A stretch of DNA of 64,000 bases from Sphingopyxis sp. (GCA_030148985.1 JASBSJ010000065.1:124001-188000), one strand, 5' to 3'. Counted from the first letter of the stretch, positions 8,883 to 18,126 are shown. Notes: generated by a model from the letters alone, not told the origin. A program made the numbers and translations.

Positions 8883-9644
8883 ATGTTGCCCACCACTCCC
8901 AGCTTTCGTCTTGACGGGCGCCGCGCGCTCGTGACCGGCGCCGGGCGCGGCATCGGCCTGGCGTTGGCCACAGCGCTGGCCGACGGCGGGGCTGACGTAG
9001 TGCTGGCCGCGCGATCGGCGGCAGAGGTCGAGGAGGGGGCCGCCGCCATCGAGGCGCGGGGCGGCCGGGCGGTGGCCGCTATTCTCGACGTGTGCGACTT
9101 TTCGGCGGTTGCCGATTTTTTCAATCGGCAGCAGCCCTTCGACGTCCTGGTCAACAATGCCGGAACCAACCGGCCGATGCCGATGCACCATGTCAGCGAG
9201 GATGATTTTGATGCCGTGGTCTCGCTGAACGTGAAGGCCAGCTTTTTTGTCACGCAACATTGTACGCGGCGGATGATCGAAGCGGGTATCCCCGGCAGCG
9301 TGATCCATATTGGCTCGCAGATGGGTCATGTCGGCGGTCCGAACCGGACGCTTTACTGCGCGTCCAAATGGGCGCTTGAGGGCCTCAGCAAGGCAATGAC
9401 TCTCGATCTGGCGCCGCACGGAATCCGGTCAAACGTCATTGCGCCCACCTTCATCGAAACGCCGATGACACGGCCCTTTTTCGAAGACCCCGAATTTCGC
9501 GCGTCGGTGCTTGGCAAGATCAAGCTCGGACGTCTGGGCACGGTAGAGGATCTGATGGGAGCGGTCCTGTTTCTCGCCTCCGACGCGTCGGCGCTGGCGA
9601 CCGGGACATCGTTGGTGATCGATGGCGGCTGGACTGCCGATTAA
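8883..9644 (+). CDS. Short-chain dehydrogenase/reductase
   Basis: A 253-residue classical SDR with TGAGRGIG (18-25), NNAG (91-94), catalytic Ser145, Tyr158 and Lys162 (YCASK), and the C-terminal ATGTSLVIDGGWT. The start ATG has CGGAGG seven bases upstream. It would oxidise a hydroxyl or reduce a carbonyl with NAD(P) in the cytosol. It is the first gene of a two-gene unit with the hydroxyacyl-type dehydrogenase at 9688, under operator copy 4. The gluconate/3-oxoacyl-ACP reductase branches are closest by eye, but substrate cannot be read from the motifs. Confidence 0.85.
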   Translation: MLPTTPSFRLDGRRALVTGAGRGIGLALATALADGGADVVLAARSAAEVEEGAAAIEARGGRAVAAILDVCDFSAVADFFNRQQPFDVLVNNAGTNRPMPMHHVSEDDFDAVVSLNVKASFFVTQHCTRRMIEAGIPGSVIHIGSQMGHVGGPNRTLYCASKWALEGLSKAMTLDLAPHGIRSNVIAPTFIETPMTRPFFEDPEFRASVLGKIKLGRLGTVEDLMGAVLFLASDASALATGTSLVIDGGWTAD

Positions 9645-9687
9645 CCCGTTGCAGGGGCAAGCCGTGACATCGAAGGGGAGTGCCAGA

Positions 9688-10668
9688 ATGAGCAGTAAAT
9701 TGCAGGATCAGACGATCGCCATCATCGGTTGCGGCTTTGTCGGGTTGGGCTGGGCGATCGTCTTCGCCAGGGCGGGACATCCGGTGACGCTTTATGATCC
9801 CGACACTGCCGTTCTGGACTGCGCACACGCGCGCCTCGCAACCTCGCTGCAGGAATATGCTGCCGCGGGCCTGCTCGATGAACCTGTTGCACATATCCTG
9901 GGGCGCTTCACTGCTGCGCCGACGTTGCAGGAAGCCGTTGCGCACGCCGTGTATGTTCAGGAAAACTCGCCGGAACTGCTGGAACTGAAACAGGACCTGT
10001 TTTCGAGGCTCGACGCCTGCGCTCCGCCGACCGCGGTTCTCGCGAGTTCTTCGTCCGGTCTGACCTGTACCGATGTCTGCGGGCGCTTGTCCGGACGACA
10101 TCGTTGCATCGTGGTCCATCCCGCCAATCCGCCTCATCTGCTTCCCGCGGTAGAGTTGGTCCCCGCCGCCTTCACCGATCCGGCCGTTGTCGAGCGCGCA
10201 TCGGACCTTCTGAAACGAGCAAATATGGTGCCTGTCGCGATCGGTGAGATCGACGGCTTCGTCATGAACCGGCTGCAGGCAGCGCTCGTCCAGGAGGCCC
10301 TGGAACTTGTCGAGGCGGGTATCGCCGATGCCGATGCGGTCGATGCCGTCGTTCGGGGCAGCCTCGGGCTGCGCTGGTCCTTCATGGGCCCCTTCGAGAC
10401 GATGGACCTGAATGCACCCGGAGGTTTCGGTGATTATGCCGAGCGTTACGGGCCCGGCTTTGCCAGACTCGCCGGCGCGGAATCATGGCCTCAGGACGCC
10501 ATTGCCCGCGTCGACTCCGCCATGCGCGCACAGACCCCGCTCGACGCCTTGGACGAAAAGCGGGCCTGGCGCGACCGACGCCTTGCGGCCCTCAGCCTCC
10601 ATCATCGCAACGCCGAAGCGGCGGATCGGAGCAAGGAGAACTTGCTGCGCGCCTCAGCTAAGCCGTAA
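9688..10668 (+). CDS. 3-hydroxyacyl-CoA / L-gulonate 3-dehydrogenase family protein
   Basis: A 326-residue NAD-dependent dehydrogenase of the 3-hydroxyacyl-CoA dehydrogenase superfamily, in the lambda-crystallin/L-gulonate/carnitine dehydrogenase branch. It shows the Rossmann motif IIGCGFVGLGWA (about 11-22), SSSSGL, the HPANPPHLLPAVELVP block and GFVMNRLQ in the dimerisation helix. The start at 9688 follows AAGGGGAG. An in-frame ATG at 9622 inside the previous gene is rejected for lack of homology before residue 5 of the chosen start. It lies 43 bases after the SDR, as a second oxidoreductase in the same pathway. Whether the substrate is a CoA ester or a free hydroxy acid is open. Confidence 0.8.
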   Translation: MSSKLQDQTIAIIGCGFVGLGWAIVFARAGHPVTLYDPDTAVLDCAHARLATSLQEYAAAGLLDEPVAHILGRFTAAPTLQEAVAHAVYVQENSPELLELKQDLFSRLDACAPPTAVLASSSSGLTCTDVCGRLSGRHRCIVVHPANPPHLLPAVELVPAAFTDPAVVERASDLLKRANMVPVAIGEIDGFVMNRLQAALVQEALELVEAGIADADAVDAVVRGSLGLRWSFMGPFETMDLNAPGGFGDYAERYGPGFARLAGAESWPQDAIARVDSAMRAQTPLDALDEKRAWRDRRLAALSLHHRNAEAADRSKENLLRASAKP

Positions 10669-11028
10669 CGTCCTTCGAAACCGCGTCCCGAAAGCGACCG
10701 TTCCTTCGCGCCGGAGCGAGAGGTTGGCTCGACGCCCGATGTCGGTCGCGAAAAAGGGCTGTCAGCGAAAGCCATCTTCAGAAAACCGTCGCGGCACAAA
10801 TTATCCCCGTCGCCATCTTATGCTGACTTGCAGGGCGCCTTGATCGTCCTCGTCCGCAGCTGTGCGCCGTTCATCGCGGCGCTGCGCCATTCGCCGAAGG
10901 GGTGGTCGGATGATTGGCGGATATTCCTAAGGCTGCGCGCACGTCCGCAGATCGCGGGCGATCGCCATGCGCGCCAAGGGAAGCGAATTCGCTCCGGTGC
11001 GATGGGCTTTCTACAGGGAGTGCATGAC
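10669..11028. other. Intergenic region, leader of TonB receptor
   Basis: The stretch has 360 bases with no supported gene. It contains no copy of the 15-bp operator, so the receptor at 11029 probably lies outside that regulon. CAGGGAG at 11014-11020 is the receptor ribosome-binding site. An in-frame open stretch back to 10828 has no signal-peptide logic and is treated as non-coding. Confidence 0.5.
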
Positions 11029-13926
11029 ATGAAAAAGACTGTTCGCGGGCGCCTGCTGGGTACGGGCGCCGCGTCCTTTGCCATTGGGATGGCGCTGTTT
11101 TCGGGATCGGCAGCAGCGCAGGAAGTGGCGAACGACGGCGCCAGCGAGGGGGAGGCCATCGTCGTGACCGGATCGCGCATCGCGCGGCAGGATCTGGATG
11201 CCCCGGTTCCCCTGTCGGTCATCAGCAACACCGATCTGCAATATGACGCGGCGCAGAATATCCAGGACACGCTGAATGAAATGCCGCAGGTGGCGATCGG
11301 GCTGACGCGCGCCAATTCCAACTTCCTGATCTCGGGAACCGGCGTTGCGACGATCGACCTCAGAGGCCTGGGCGATTCGCGAACCCTCGTACTTGTCAAC
11401 GGCCGCCGGATGGTAGGCGGGCTTCCTGGCGATTCGGCGGTCGACGTCAACAATATCCCCACCGACTTCGTCGAACGTGTCGAGATCGTCACCGGCGGAT
11501 CGTCGGCGGTCTATGGGTCGGATGCCGTCGCGGGCGTCGTGAACTTCATCCTGAAGGACCGGTTCGAGGGGGTTTCGATCCGCGGCCAGGCCGGCCTTAC
11601 TGGCCGGGGCGACAACGCTCGCTATATGACCAGCATCACCGTCGGCACCAGCTTTGGCGCCGACGACCGCGGCAACATTCTGATGAATTTCACCTATGAC
11701 CGCGACGACGGACTGCTGTCGCGCAAGCGTGCGCGATCGGCGCAGGATTGCGCGGGCCTGATCTGCGGCCCCGCATCGTACAGCAGCTATGCGTCGCAGG
11801 GCTGGTTCAACCTTGTCGACACCGACGGCGTCGCCAATAACGCCTTTCAGGGTGGCAGCCTGTTCACCTTTGACCGCGAGAATGATGTGGTGGCGGGCTT
11901 CCCCACGGGCTCCGGCTACAACCGCAACAACGATCGCTATATTTCGGTGCCGGTTGAACGCTATCTTGCCTCGGCCATCGCCAATTTCGAGATTGCCGAC
12001 GGCGCGAAGCTGTTCGGCGAGCTGACCTATGGCCGGGTCAGTTCGAACAGCCAGATCGAACCCTTTGCGCTCGAGTGGACCGATGTCTACACCGGGGCCG
12101 ACGATCTGGGGATGTCGATTACCAACCCCTTCATCCCGGCCGAGGTTGCGGCCGCGATTGCGGCGCGCAACAGCGATGCCGACCCCGACAATGACGTCGC
12201 GGCGATCCAGTTCCGGCGCCGCCAGAACGATGTTTTCGACCGCAGCAACGTCGTGCGGCGCGACACCTGGCGCGCGGTTGCCGGCATTCGCGGCGAGCTG
12301 GGATCGCGGTTCAAATATGAAGCCAGCTATGTCTATGGCTATATGAACGATTACAACGCCAGCGAGGACATCGACAATCGCCGCTATCGCAACGCGCTGA
12401 ATGCCGTCCGCGTCGGGACGGGCGACGTTCTGGGCGTGGACATCGTCTGCGCCGACGCCTCGGCGCGTGCAGAGGGTTGTATTCCGATCAATCTCTTTGG
12501 TTACGACACGGTCGATCCGCGCGCGGCCGCCTATGTCCAGGCGGTCATCCCCAAGTCACAGGAGATCACGAACCAGCAGCATGTGGCGACCGCAACGATC
12601 AGCGGCACGCCGTTCGATCTGGGCGCGGGCGACGTCGGATTTGCGGTCGGATTTGAGTATCGCAAGGAAAAATCGGTCAGCGACTGGGATATACTGACCA
12701 ACACCGGCGGCAATTCGGGCAATCAGACCCCGGACCTTGTCGGCAGCTATTCGGTCAAGGAAATCTATGGCGAAGTGAATATCCCGCTGATCCGCGACAG
12801 CTTCGTCGACCATTTCGGCCTGATCGCGGCGGCCCGTCTGTCTGATTATTCGACCGTCGGCAGCGTGCTGAGCTGGAATGTCGGTGCCGAGCTGCAGCCG
12901 TTCGAAGGACTGCGCCTGCGCGGCGTCTATGCCGAAGCCAACCGGGCGCCGAACACGTCCGAACTGTTTGGCCAACCGTCCGAAACCTTTGCGGCGGTGT
13001 CCGACCCCTGCAACGGCGTGACGGCAGCGACGTCGAACGAATATGCGGCGGCTTGCCGCGCGATCCCGGCGATCCAGGCGGCGATCGCAGCGAACGGCGT
13101 GTTCGAATATACGCTCGCCGACCTGCAGGGCATCAACGGTTTTCAGGGCGGAAACCTGGATTTGCAGGAAGAGCAGGCGCGGACCTTTACCATCGGTGCG
13201 GTCATCACGCCGGTGCAGGTGCCCAATTTGTCGGTGACGGTCGATTATTACGACATCGCCATCGACCGGGCGATCAACACGATCGGCCGCACCTATTCGA
13301 TCCAGCAGTGCCTGCTGACCAACCTGCCGCTCTATTGCGACAATGTCGTCCGCAATGCGAACACGGGCCGGGTGACGCGGGTGGACGGCCAGCTGATCAA
13401 TGTCGCCGGATACAAGAATAGCGGCATCGACTTTGGCCTGCGTTATTGGACCGGGCTGGGTATCGCGCCCAACGACCGGCTGTCGATCACGGCCAACTAT
13501 ACCTATCTGATCGAAAATTCGACGCAGGCCGATCCGGTCGCGCCGGTCGAGGACGCCGCCGGCACGTTCGGACAGGCTTTCTCGCGCCATCGCTTCACCG
13601 GCCGGGCTGCCTATTCGGTCGATGATGTCACCTTCAGCTGGCAGACCAAGTTCATGAGCGGAGGCGATTATGTGCTGAACTTCACCAGCGCCAATCCCGA
13701 CATCGCCGCGCTGAACAAGATCGACGATTACTGGCTGCACGACCTGCAGGTCCGGTACGAGATCGATCAGAAGTACAGCTTTTATTTCGGGATCGACAAT
13801 GTGTTCGACACCCAGCCCCCTTACCTCCCGGGAACCCCGTTTGGCACGCCGACGGGCCTCGAGACGGGCGACGCGTTCGACCTGTTCGGCCGCGCCTTCA
13901 CGATCGGTGCCAATTTCCGCTTCTGA
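11029..13926 (+). CDS. Large TonB-dependent receptor
   Basis: About 965 residues starting MKKTVRGRLLGTGAASFAIG, with a signal peptide cleaved near GSAAAQ. A TonB-box-like AIVVTGSRI follows. The plug carries LRGLGDSRTLVLVNGRR, VERVEIVTGGSSAVYGSD and AVAGVVNFILKDRF (about 100-180). The barrel ends FGRAFTIGANFRF. The length and the NGRR/GGSSAVYGSDA motif match the long receptor class abundant in sphingomonads and xanthomonads, often used for oligosaccharide, peptide or aromatic uptake. It stands alone between an unrelated gene and a strong terminator, so its substrate is not indicated by neighbours. Confidence 0.9.
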   Translation: MKKTVRGRLLGTGAASFAIGMALFSGSAAAQEVANDGASEGEAIVVTGSRIARQDLDAPVPLSVISNTDLQYDAAQNIQDTLNEMPQVAIGLTRANSNFLISGTGVATIDLRGLGDSRTLVLVNGRRMVGGLPGDSAVDVNNIPTDFVERVEIVTGGSSAVYGSDAVAGVVNFILKDRFEGVSIRGQAGLTGRGDNARYMTSITVGTSFGADDRGNILMNFTYDRDDGLLSRKRARSAQDCAGLICGPASYSSYASQGWFNLVDTDGVANNAFQGGSLFTFDRENDVVAGFPTGSGYNRNNDRYISVPVERYLASAIANFEIADGAKLFGELTYGRVSSNSQIEPFALEWTDVYTGADDLGMSITNPFIPAEVAAAIAARNSDADPDNDVAAIQFRRRQNDVFDRSNVVRRDTWRAVAGIRGELGSRFKYEASYVYGYMNDYNASEDIDNRRYRNALNAVRVGTGDVLGVDIVCADASARAEGCIPINLFGYDTVDPRAAAYVQAVIPKSQEITNQQHVATATISGTPFDLGAGDVGFAVGFEYRKEKSVSDWDILTNTGGNSGNQTPDLVGSYSVKEIYGEVNIPLIRDSFVDHFGLIAAARLSDYSTVGSVLSWNVGAELQPFEGLRLRGVYAEANRAPNTSELFGQPSETFAAVSDPCNGVTAATSNEYAAACRAIPAIQAAIAANGVFEYTLADLQGINGFQGGNLDLQEEQARTFTIGAVITPVQVPNLSVTVDYYDIAIDRAINTIGRTYSIQQCLLTNLPLYCDNVVRNANTGRVTRVDGQLINVAGYKNSGIDFGLRYWTGLGIAPNDRLSITANYTYLIENSTQADPVAPVEDAAGTFGQAFSRHRFTGRAAYSVDDVTFSWQTKFMSGGDYVLNFTSANPDIAALNKIDDYWLHDLQVRYEIDQKYSFYFGIDNVFDTQPPYLPGTPFGTPTGLETGDAFDLFGRAFTIGANFRF

Positions 13927-13945
13927 TACGTCACGCCGAAGCGGG

Positions 13946-13980
13946 AAGGGGGCGGGTTCGCGAGAACCCGCCCCCTTTTT
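13946..13980 (+). terminator. Rho-independent terminator
   Basis: The stem AAGGGGGCGGGTTC/GAACCCGCCCCCTT has a GCGA tetraloop and runs into a T-tract, 20 bases after the TonB receptor stop (13926). Confidence 0.9.
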
Positions 13981-14058
13981 GTCCTGTGGACATCGAGCGG
14001 CTGCAACGAAGGCGGTCGTCAGCGCGCCGACGCGCCAGCGCCGAGCGTCGAATAAGAG

Positions 14059-14145
14059 CCGTTCGCCCTGAGCTCGTCGAAGAGCCGTTCTTTCCTTCTA
14101 ACGCCGAAGAAGAGGACGGTGCTTCCACAAGCTCAATACGAACGG
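14059..14145. repeat. REP-like inverted repeat pair
   Basis: The left arm at 14059-14082 (CCGTTCG-CCCT-GAGCTCGTCGAAG) is mirrored by 14122-14145, whose complement reads CCGTTCG-TATT-GAGCTTGTGGAAG. The core GAGCTYGTSGAAG with a CCGTTCG head resembles the REP-type extragenic palindromes common in sphingomonads. It sits between converging transcription units. Confidence 0.6.
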
Positions 14146-14180
14146 CTTTGGGCAATGAAGCCGATTTAAGGCTCCCCGCT

Positions 14181-15209
14181 CTAATCCCCAGCAGGCGGGC
14201 GATATTCCTGGAGCTGGGGGCTTTTGGGTCGCTGCGGAGCGGGCTGTGCATTGGCGCGAGGGGGGAGGACGGGGCCTTCGCCGCCTTCGGGCGTTCCGCG
14301 CAGTCGATGGTCGGGATTGGTGCCCGGACGCCCGTCATATTCGGAAAGCGGCGGAGAGTCCGGGCGCTCCGCGGGTTCGTTACGGCGCGGCAGTTTCGAC
14401 GGGTCGAGCGCGCGCGGCTCCACCATTCGCCAATCGATCGTTTCAAGCTGCTGCTGGCGCGCCCGATATTCGTCGGGTGCGTTTTCGCGCAGGAACGCCT
14501 GATAGCCTTCTTCGGCGAGCCGGACCCTTGTCGCTTCGCGCTCGGCCAACCGGATCAGTTCCTGATTGCCCGGATTTTCGTCGCGCCGCCGCATGGCGTC
14601 GGCATATTGGCGGCCCGCCTCGCGCCGGTCGCGTTCCAGCGCCTCGCGTTCCTGAATCGGATTGCGTTTCCTGCGCGGCGCTTCGTCCTGACGCTTTTCT
14701 TCGGCGGGCTTGCGCTTCACCCCCCTGCGCGCTGGCGGTCGGTTGGGGCGCTCGCCGACCGTGATATGGACCGTGTCCTGATCGGGGATAAGGACCGGGC
14801 CACCCAGCCACCGGCGTGATCCCGCGTCGTCGCGCAGATCGCGGTTCATTTCCATCAGTACGCCTTCCCAATGGGCGAGAGCGGCGGGATCTTCATTCTG
14901 CATCGCGCGCACGAAATCGGGGTCGGTGCCCAGCTGCTGCGGCGGTGTGGCCTGCCAGCGCGCGATGACTTCGGGCGGCACGGCCGAGCTTCCGGCCGGA
15001 CCCGCTTCGCGAGCGCGCCGGATTTCGCGCGGGTCGATTTCGCCGCGCCTGCCGCGTTCCAGATTCTCGCGCGCTTCGCGTCGGCTGTTTTCGATCTCGC
15101 GCCGCGACTCTGCTGCCGCCTGGTTCGGGGTGGGAGGGAGCGTCTGCGCCGCAGCGGAGAGCGGCAGGGTCAGGCTGATGAGAAGCAGGGTGCGGGAAGA
15201 AAGGGGCAT
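14181..15209 (-). CDS. Exported Arg/Pro/Glu-rich protein of unknown function
   Basis: A 342-residue protein starting MPLSSRTLLLISLTLPLSAAAQ, a convincing signal peptide, which is why the start at 15209 is preferred over 15428. The mature part is low-complexity, with charged helical stretches rich in Arg and Glu (about 30-75, 185-275) and a Pro-rich tail. No enzymatic motif or known domain was recognised. A TATAAT at 15219-15224 (minus strand) lies so close to the ATG that a leaderless transcript is possible. It may be a periplasmic structural or scaffold protein; this is a guess. Confidence 0.6.
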   Translation of the reverse strand: MPLSSRTLLLISLTLPLSAAAQTLPPTPNQAAAESRREIENSRREARENLERGRRGEIDPREIRRAREAGPAGSSAVPPEVIARWQATPPQQLGTDPDFVRAMQNEDPAALAHWEGVLMEMNRDLRDDAGSRRWLGGPVLIPDQDTVHITVGERPNRPPARRGVKRKPAEEKRQDEAPRRKRNPIQEREALERDRREAGRQYADAMRRRDENPGNQELIRLAEREATRVRLAEEGYQAFLRENAPDEYRARQQQLETIDWRMVEPRALDPSKLPRRNEPAERPDSPPLSEYDGRPGTNPDHRLRGTPEGGEGPVLPPRANAQPAPQRPKSPQLQEYRPPAGD

Positions 15210-15547
15210 GGGGCGTCCATTATATGATCGATCGAAATGCCAAGCTCGATGCAACGAGAACGGCAACGGGGTACGCGACGAAGGCGCGAGCCGGGGGACG
15301 AATGGCGGGCGTTTCTCGCCGTCATTGCCTCGATGCAGCGAACCGCGCGCCTTGGTCGCATGAGCGAGCCATTTGTCGCGGCGCCGGTCCCCTTGCCGGG
15401 CGAGGGCGGTCATATCCGTGGGTGCCAATAAGCAGTCCCGCTTGAGTGGCGATGCCGGGGAGCGCGGTTCCGCGCGTTCCCCGGCATCATTTCGCTGTCA
15501 GCGCAAAGGCCCGGATCGATTTGCGATCCCCGACGGCGGCATGTCCA
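15210..15547. other. Intergenic region with long hairpin
   Basis: The only structure seen is the inverted repeat at 15451-15488 (annotated separately), plus a TATAAT-like element near 15220 that may be the promoter of the exported-protein gene. No gene with a supported start was found. Confidence 0.5.
15451..15488 (-). terminator. Possible terminator hairpin of the PhnD-like gene
   Basis: Arms GATGCCGGGGAGCGCG and CGCGTTCCCCGGCATC pair almost perfectly around a TTCC loop, 60 bases beyond the stop of the PhnD-like gene (15548). There is no T-run on the minus strand, so it may be a 3' stabilising hairpin instead. Confidence 0.45.
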
Positions 15548-16381
15548 TCACTCTGCGCCCGGTTCGAACGGTGCGTATGTCGCCTCGTCATAAGCGCGGA
15601 ACTTTTCGGATCCGCGCGTTTCGATCCAGCCCCCGGACAGAGCGCGCGCGGCGTCGGCGGCGTCATCGGCCAGCAGAGCCTCACGGATTGCGGCACAAGG
15701 CACGGCGGCCGCCGCACGGCACACGACCGGGCCGGGCGGCAAGGGCGCGGAGCGCCACAGCAGGCGCAGCGTGGCGGCGCGTGCGGGCTGCGCCGCTTGC
15801 AGCTTGCGCCATGGCTCTTCGGCCGATGCCGCAAGATCGGCCCGCCCGGTCAGCACATCCTGAAGCGCGGCATCATGGGTGCCCGAACGGCGCGTTTCGG
15901 CAAAGCGGGCGGGCGCGATGCCAAGCGTGCGCAATTCCGCCGCCTGGACAAGCGCACCCGACGTCGATCCGGGCAAGACTTCGCTGTACCGAATATCGGC
16001 CGCCTTTGCGGCAAGGTCGCCAAGGCTGGCGATACCGGTATCGGCGCGCGTGAGCAGCACGCCGCGATATTTTTCAAGTATTTCGGGCGGAACGTCGAGC
16101 ACCGCGACAGCGGTGACGGCAGGACAATCGCGCATCGTGACATAGGCGCCGAGATTGGTCATCGCCACGTCGACCCGACCGTCGCAAACCGCCTGCGACA
16201 GCGCATCCGGATTTTCGAACAATTCGATCCGCACCCGCCGTTTTGCGGCCCGTTCGACGCGATCGGCCAGGGGGGCGAGCGCGGCGCGGCGGTCGACACC
16301 GGGATAGTGGTAGGATGCGACAACGAGCGGCGCATCGGCGGCGGGCTGGACGAACAGGGCGGACAGGAAAGACAGGATCAT
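15548..16381 (-). CDS. PhnD/SsuA-type periplasmic substrate-binding protein
   Basis: A 277-residue protein with a short N-terminal hydrophobic segment (MILSFLSALFV) and a two-lobed binding-protein pattern: VVASYHYPGVD near the N-terminus, DGRVDVAMTNLGAYVTM (about 68-84), RYSEVLPGSTSGALVQAAEL and GTHDAALQDVLTGRADLAAS. These are landmarks of the phosphonate/phosphite-binding PhnD family. No ABC ATPase or permease is adjacent; the upstream neighbour is a CPBP protease. It could be an orphan binding protein or a sensor input. The family call is good, the ligand is unknown. Confidence 0.7.
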   Translation of the reverse strand: MILSFLSALFVQPAADAPLVVASYHYPGVDRRAALAPLADRVERAAKRRVRIELFENPDALSQAVCDGRVDVAMTNLGAYVTMRDCPAVTAVAVLDVPPEILEKYRGVLLTRADTGIASLGDLAAKAADIRYSEVLPGSTSGALVQAAELRTLGIAPARFAETRRSGTHDAALQDVLTGRADLAASAEEPWRKLQAAQPARAATLRLLWRSAPLPPGPVVCRAAAAVPCAAIREALLADDAADAARALSGGWIETRGSEKFRAYDEATYAPFEPGAE

Positions 16382-16406
16382 AGCGCCGCGACTTTCGAAA
16401 TCGCCA

Positions 16407-17120
16407 TCAGGCGAGCAGGGAGAAAGTGTTGCCGAAATTGTGAAGGAGGACGGGCAAAAGCAAGCTTCCTGTCCGCAGACGCAACCAGACCGCGAGGAAC
16501 GCGGGAACCGCCGTCAGCGCCATTATGATCGCGTCGAACGAGAATTGCCCGTCCGAATATCCGAAAGCATGGGCCATTCCGAACAACATGCAGGAAAGCA
16601 CGGCGCCCCAGCCCCAATCGACACCGAGAAACCGTTTTCGGCCCCGAAACGCCTGGTCGAGAGCGAGCAACAATATGCCGCGATAGAAGAGTTCTTCTTC
16701 GATTCCCGGCATGGTCAGCTGAAACGCGGCGGTTTCCACGTCCACGGGCCCGCCGGGGAAGGCAAGCGCGATGGCGATGAAAAAGGCGCAATAAAGGGCT
16801 GCGACCGGCATTGCGGCGCGAAGGCTTCCCGGTTCCTGCGAAAGCGTAAAGCCGGCGCGGCGCCAGCCGAAGGCGGGCAACGAAGCGATGGCGAGCGTTG
16901 CGCAAAGGGCGAGCAGCTTGCCCTGCCAGTTCCATGATCCGCCGATCATTTCGGGGAGCAGCCCATAGGCGCGGGTCAGAAGCACATCGTTGAGCACAAC
17001 GAGCAGGGCCGCGATCAGGAGCCAGCGCAAGGAAAACTGCCGACGATCGGCATAGCCCACCACCAGTCCCGCCAGCAACAGGACGACCAGCGTTCCTCCC
17101 AATCCTGTCAAACCGTTCAC
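16407..17120 (-). CDS. CPBP-family intramembrane metalloprotease
   Basis: The 237-residue integral membrane protein has six to eight predicted helices. It carries the three CPBP/Abi motifs: EEELFYRG (motif 1, Glu-Glu and Arg), FGMAHAF (motif 2) and LLHNFGN (motif 4) close to the C-terminus. The GTG start at 17120 has GGAAGG 8-13 bases upstream; longer in-frame starts give a non-membrane N-terminus and are rejected. Bacterial CPBP proteins process prenylated or small membrane peptides, or provide self-immunity. The PhnD-like gene follows 25 bases downstream, suggesting joint transcription. Confidence 0.8.
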   Translation of the reverse strand: MNGLTGLGGTLVVLLLAGLVVGYADRRQFSLRWLLIAALLVVLNDVLLTRAYGLLPEMIGGSWNWQGKLLALCATLAIASLPAFGWRRAGFTLSQEPGSLRAAMPVAALYCAFFIAIALAFPGGPVDVETAAFQLTMPGIEEELFYRGILLLALDQAFRGRKRFLGVDWGWGAVLSCMLFGMAHAFGYSDGQFSFDAIIMALTAVPAFLAVWLRLRTGSLLLPVLLHNFGNTFSLLA

Positions 17121-17286
17121 GCTGCTGCCTTCCGTTAGCCTGGAGCGAAACCCGAACGCGGTCCGCCGTCGGTGTGCCACAGTGGCGAATACCCCGATTG
17201 ACAAGCAGGTGTGCGATGAACGCAGCGACGGTTCGACGAACGACGCGGGTCCGGTCTGCAAACAGCGCTGGCCTCACCGATGCGCT

Positions 17287-18126
17287 TCAGGCGTCCATCA
17301 GGGCCAACCGCTCGGCCGGACCTATCCCGATCAATCGCTGCCGAAGCGGTTTCAGATAGGTCCGTCCGACCTGCACCGTGGCGCCCGACCGGAGCAGAAT
17401 CTGAATATCGCCATATCCGCGGTTACGGACGGCGCTGATGCGATCGAGCCGGACGATCGCCGAACGGCGAACGCGAACATAGCGGTCATGCCCCAATCGG
17501 TCGTGCAGCGCGCCGAGCGTGGTTCGGAGAAGAAACGCGCGTTCGGCGTTGTGGATATGGACATAGTCGCGTTCCGATTCCGCGCGCTCGATGTCGCCGG
17601 TGCGCAGCCGCACGAACTCGCTTCCCCGCATCGCCCAGATCTCTTCGCGGTCGCGCGGATCGTGCGGCGGCTCCGACGATATGCGCATTTCCTCGAGGCG
17701 CCGTTCATAGTCGCGGGCCTCGGCCGACAGGCGCTGGTGTTGCACCAGTGTGCCGACACGCGCGATGGCCTGTTCGAGCCGCGCATGGGTTACCGGCTTC
17801 AGAACATAATCGATCGCCTGGGCCTGAAACGCCGTCACGGCATGTTGTTCGAACGCGGTTACGAAGATGACGAACGGGCGATAGCCCTCCATATGGAGCA
17901 GCTTCGTCGCCAGATCGAGCCCGTTTGTCCCCGGCATTTCGATATCGAGCAGGACGATGTCGGGCTGCCGCTCCGCGATGAAGGCCAGCGCAGCGTCGGG
18001 ATCGCCGCTCGACCCGATCAGGCGGGTGCCCGGGATATCGCCAACGAGCAGCGCCAGCCGCGCGAGCGCGAGCGGTTCGTCGTCGATCGCGACAATATCC
18101 AGCGGCCGTTCGATGCGCCCTTTCAT
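17287..18126 (-). CDS. LytTR-family response regulator
   Basis: The protein has 279 residues. The receiver domain (about 9-125) has the acidic pair Asp15/Asp16 and phospho-acceptor Asp61 (LLDIEMPG), with Thr90 and Lys110. A linker follows, then a LytTR DNA-binding domain (about 170-275) with ERDYVHIHNAERAFLLR and RVRRSAIVRLDRI. ATG 18126 overlaps the stop of the histidine kinase (ATGA), so the pair is translationally coupled. The nearby autotransporter promoter has two CCATT-type direct repeats 20 bp apart, the usual geometry of LytTR targets; that link is inference. Confidence 0.9.
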   Translation of the reverse strand: MKGRIERPLDIVAIDDEPLALARLALLVGDIPGTRLIGSSGDPDAALAFIAERQPDIVLLDIEMPGTNGLDLATKLLHMEGYRPFVIFVTAFEQHAVTAFQAQAIDYVLKPVTHARLEQAIARVGTLVQHQRLSAEARDYERRLEEMRISSEPPHDPRDREEIWAMRGSEFVRLRTGDIERAESERDYVHIHNAERAFLLRTTLGALHDRLGHDRYVRVRRSAIVRLDRISAVRNRGYGDIQILLRSGATVQVGRTYLKPLRQRLIGIGPAERLALMDA

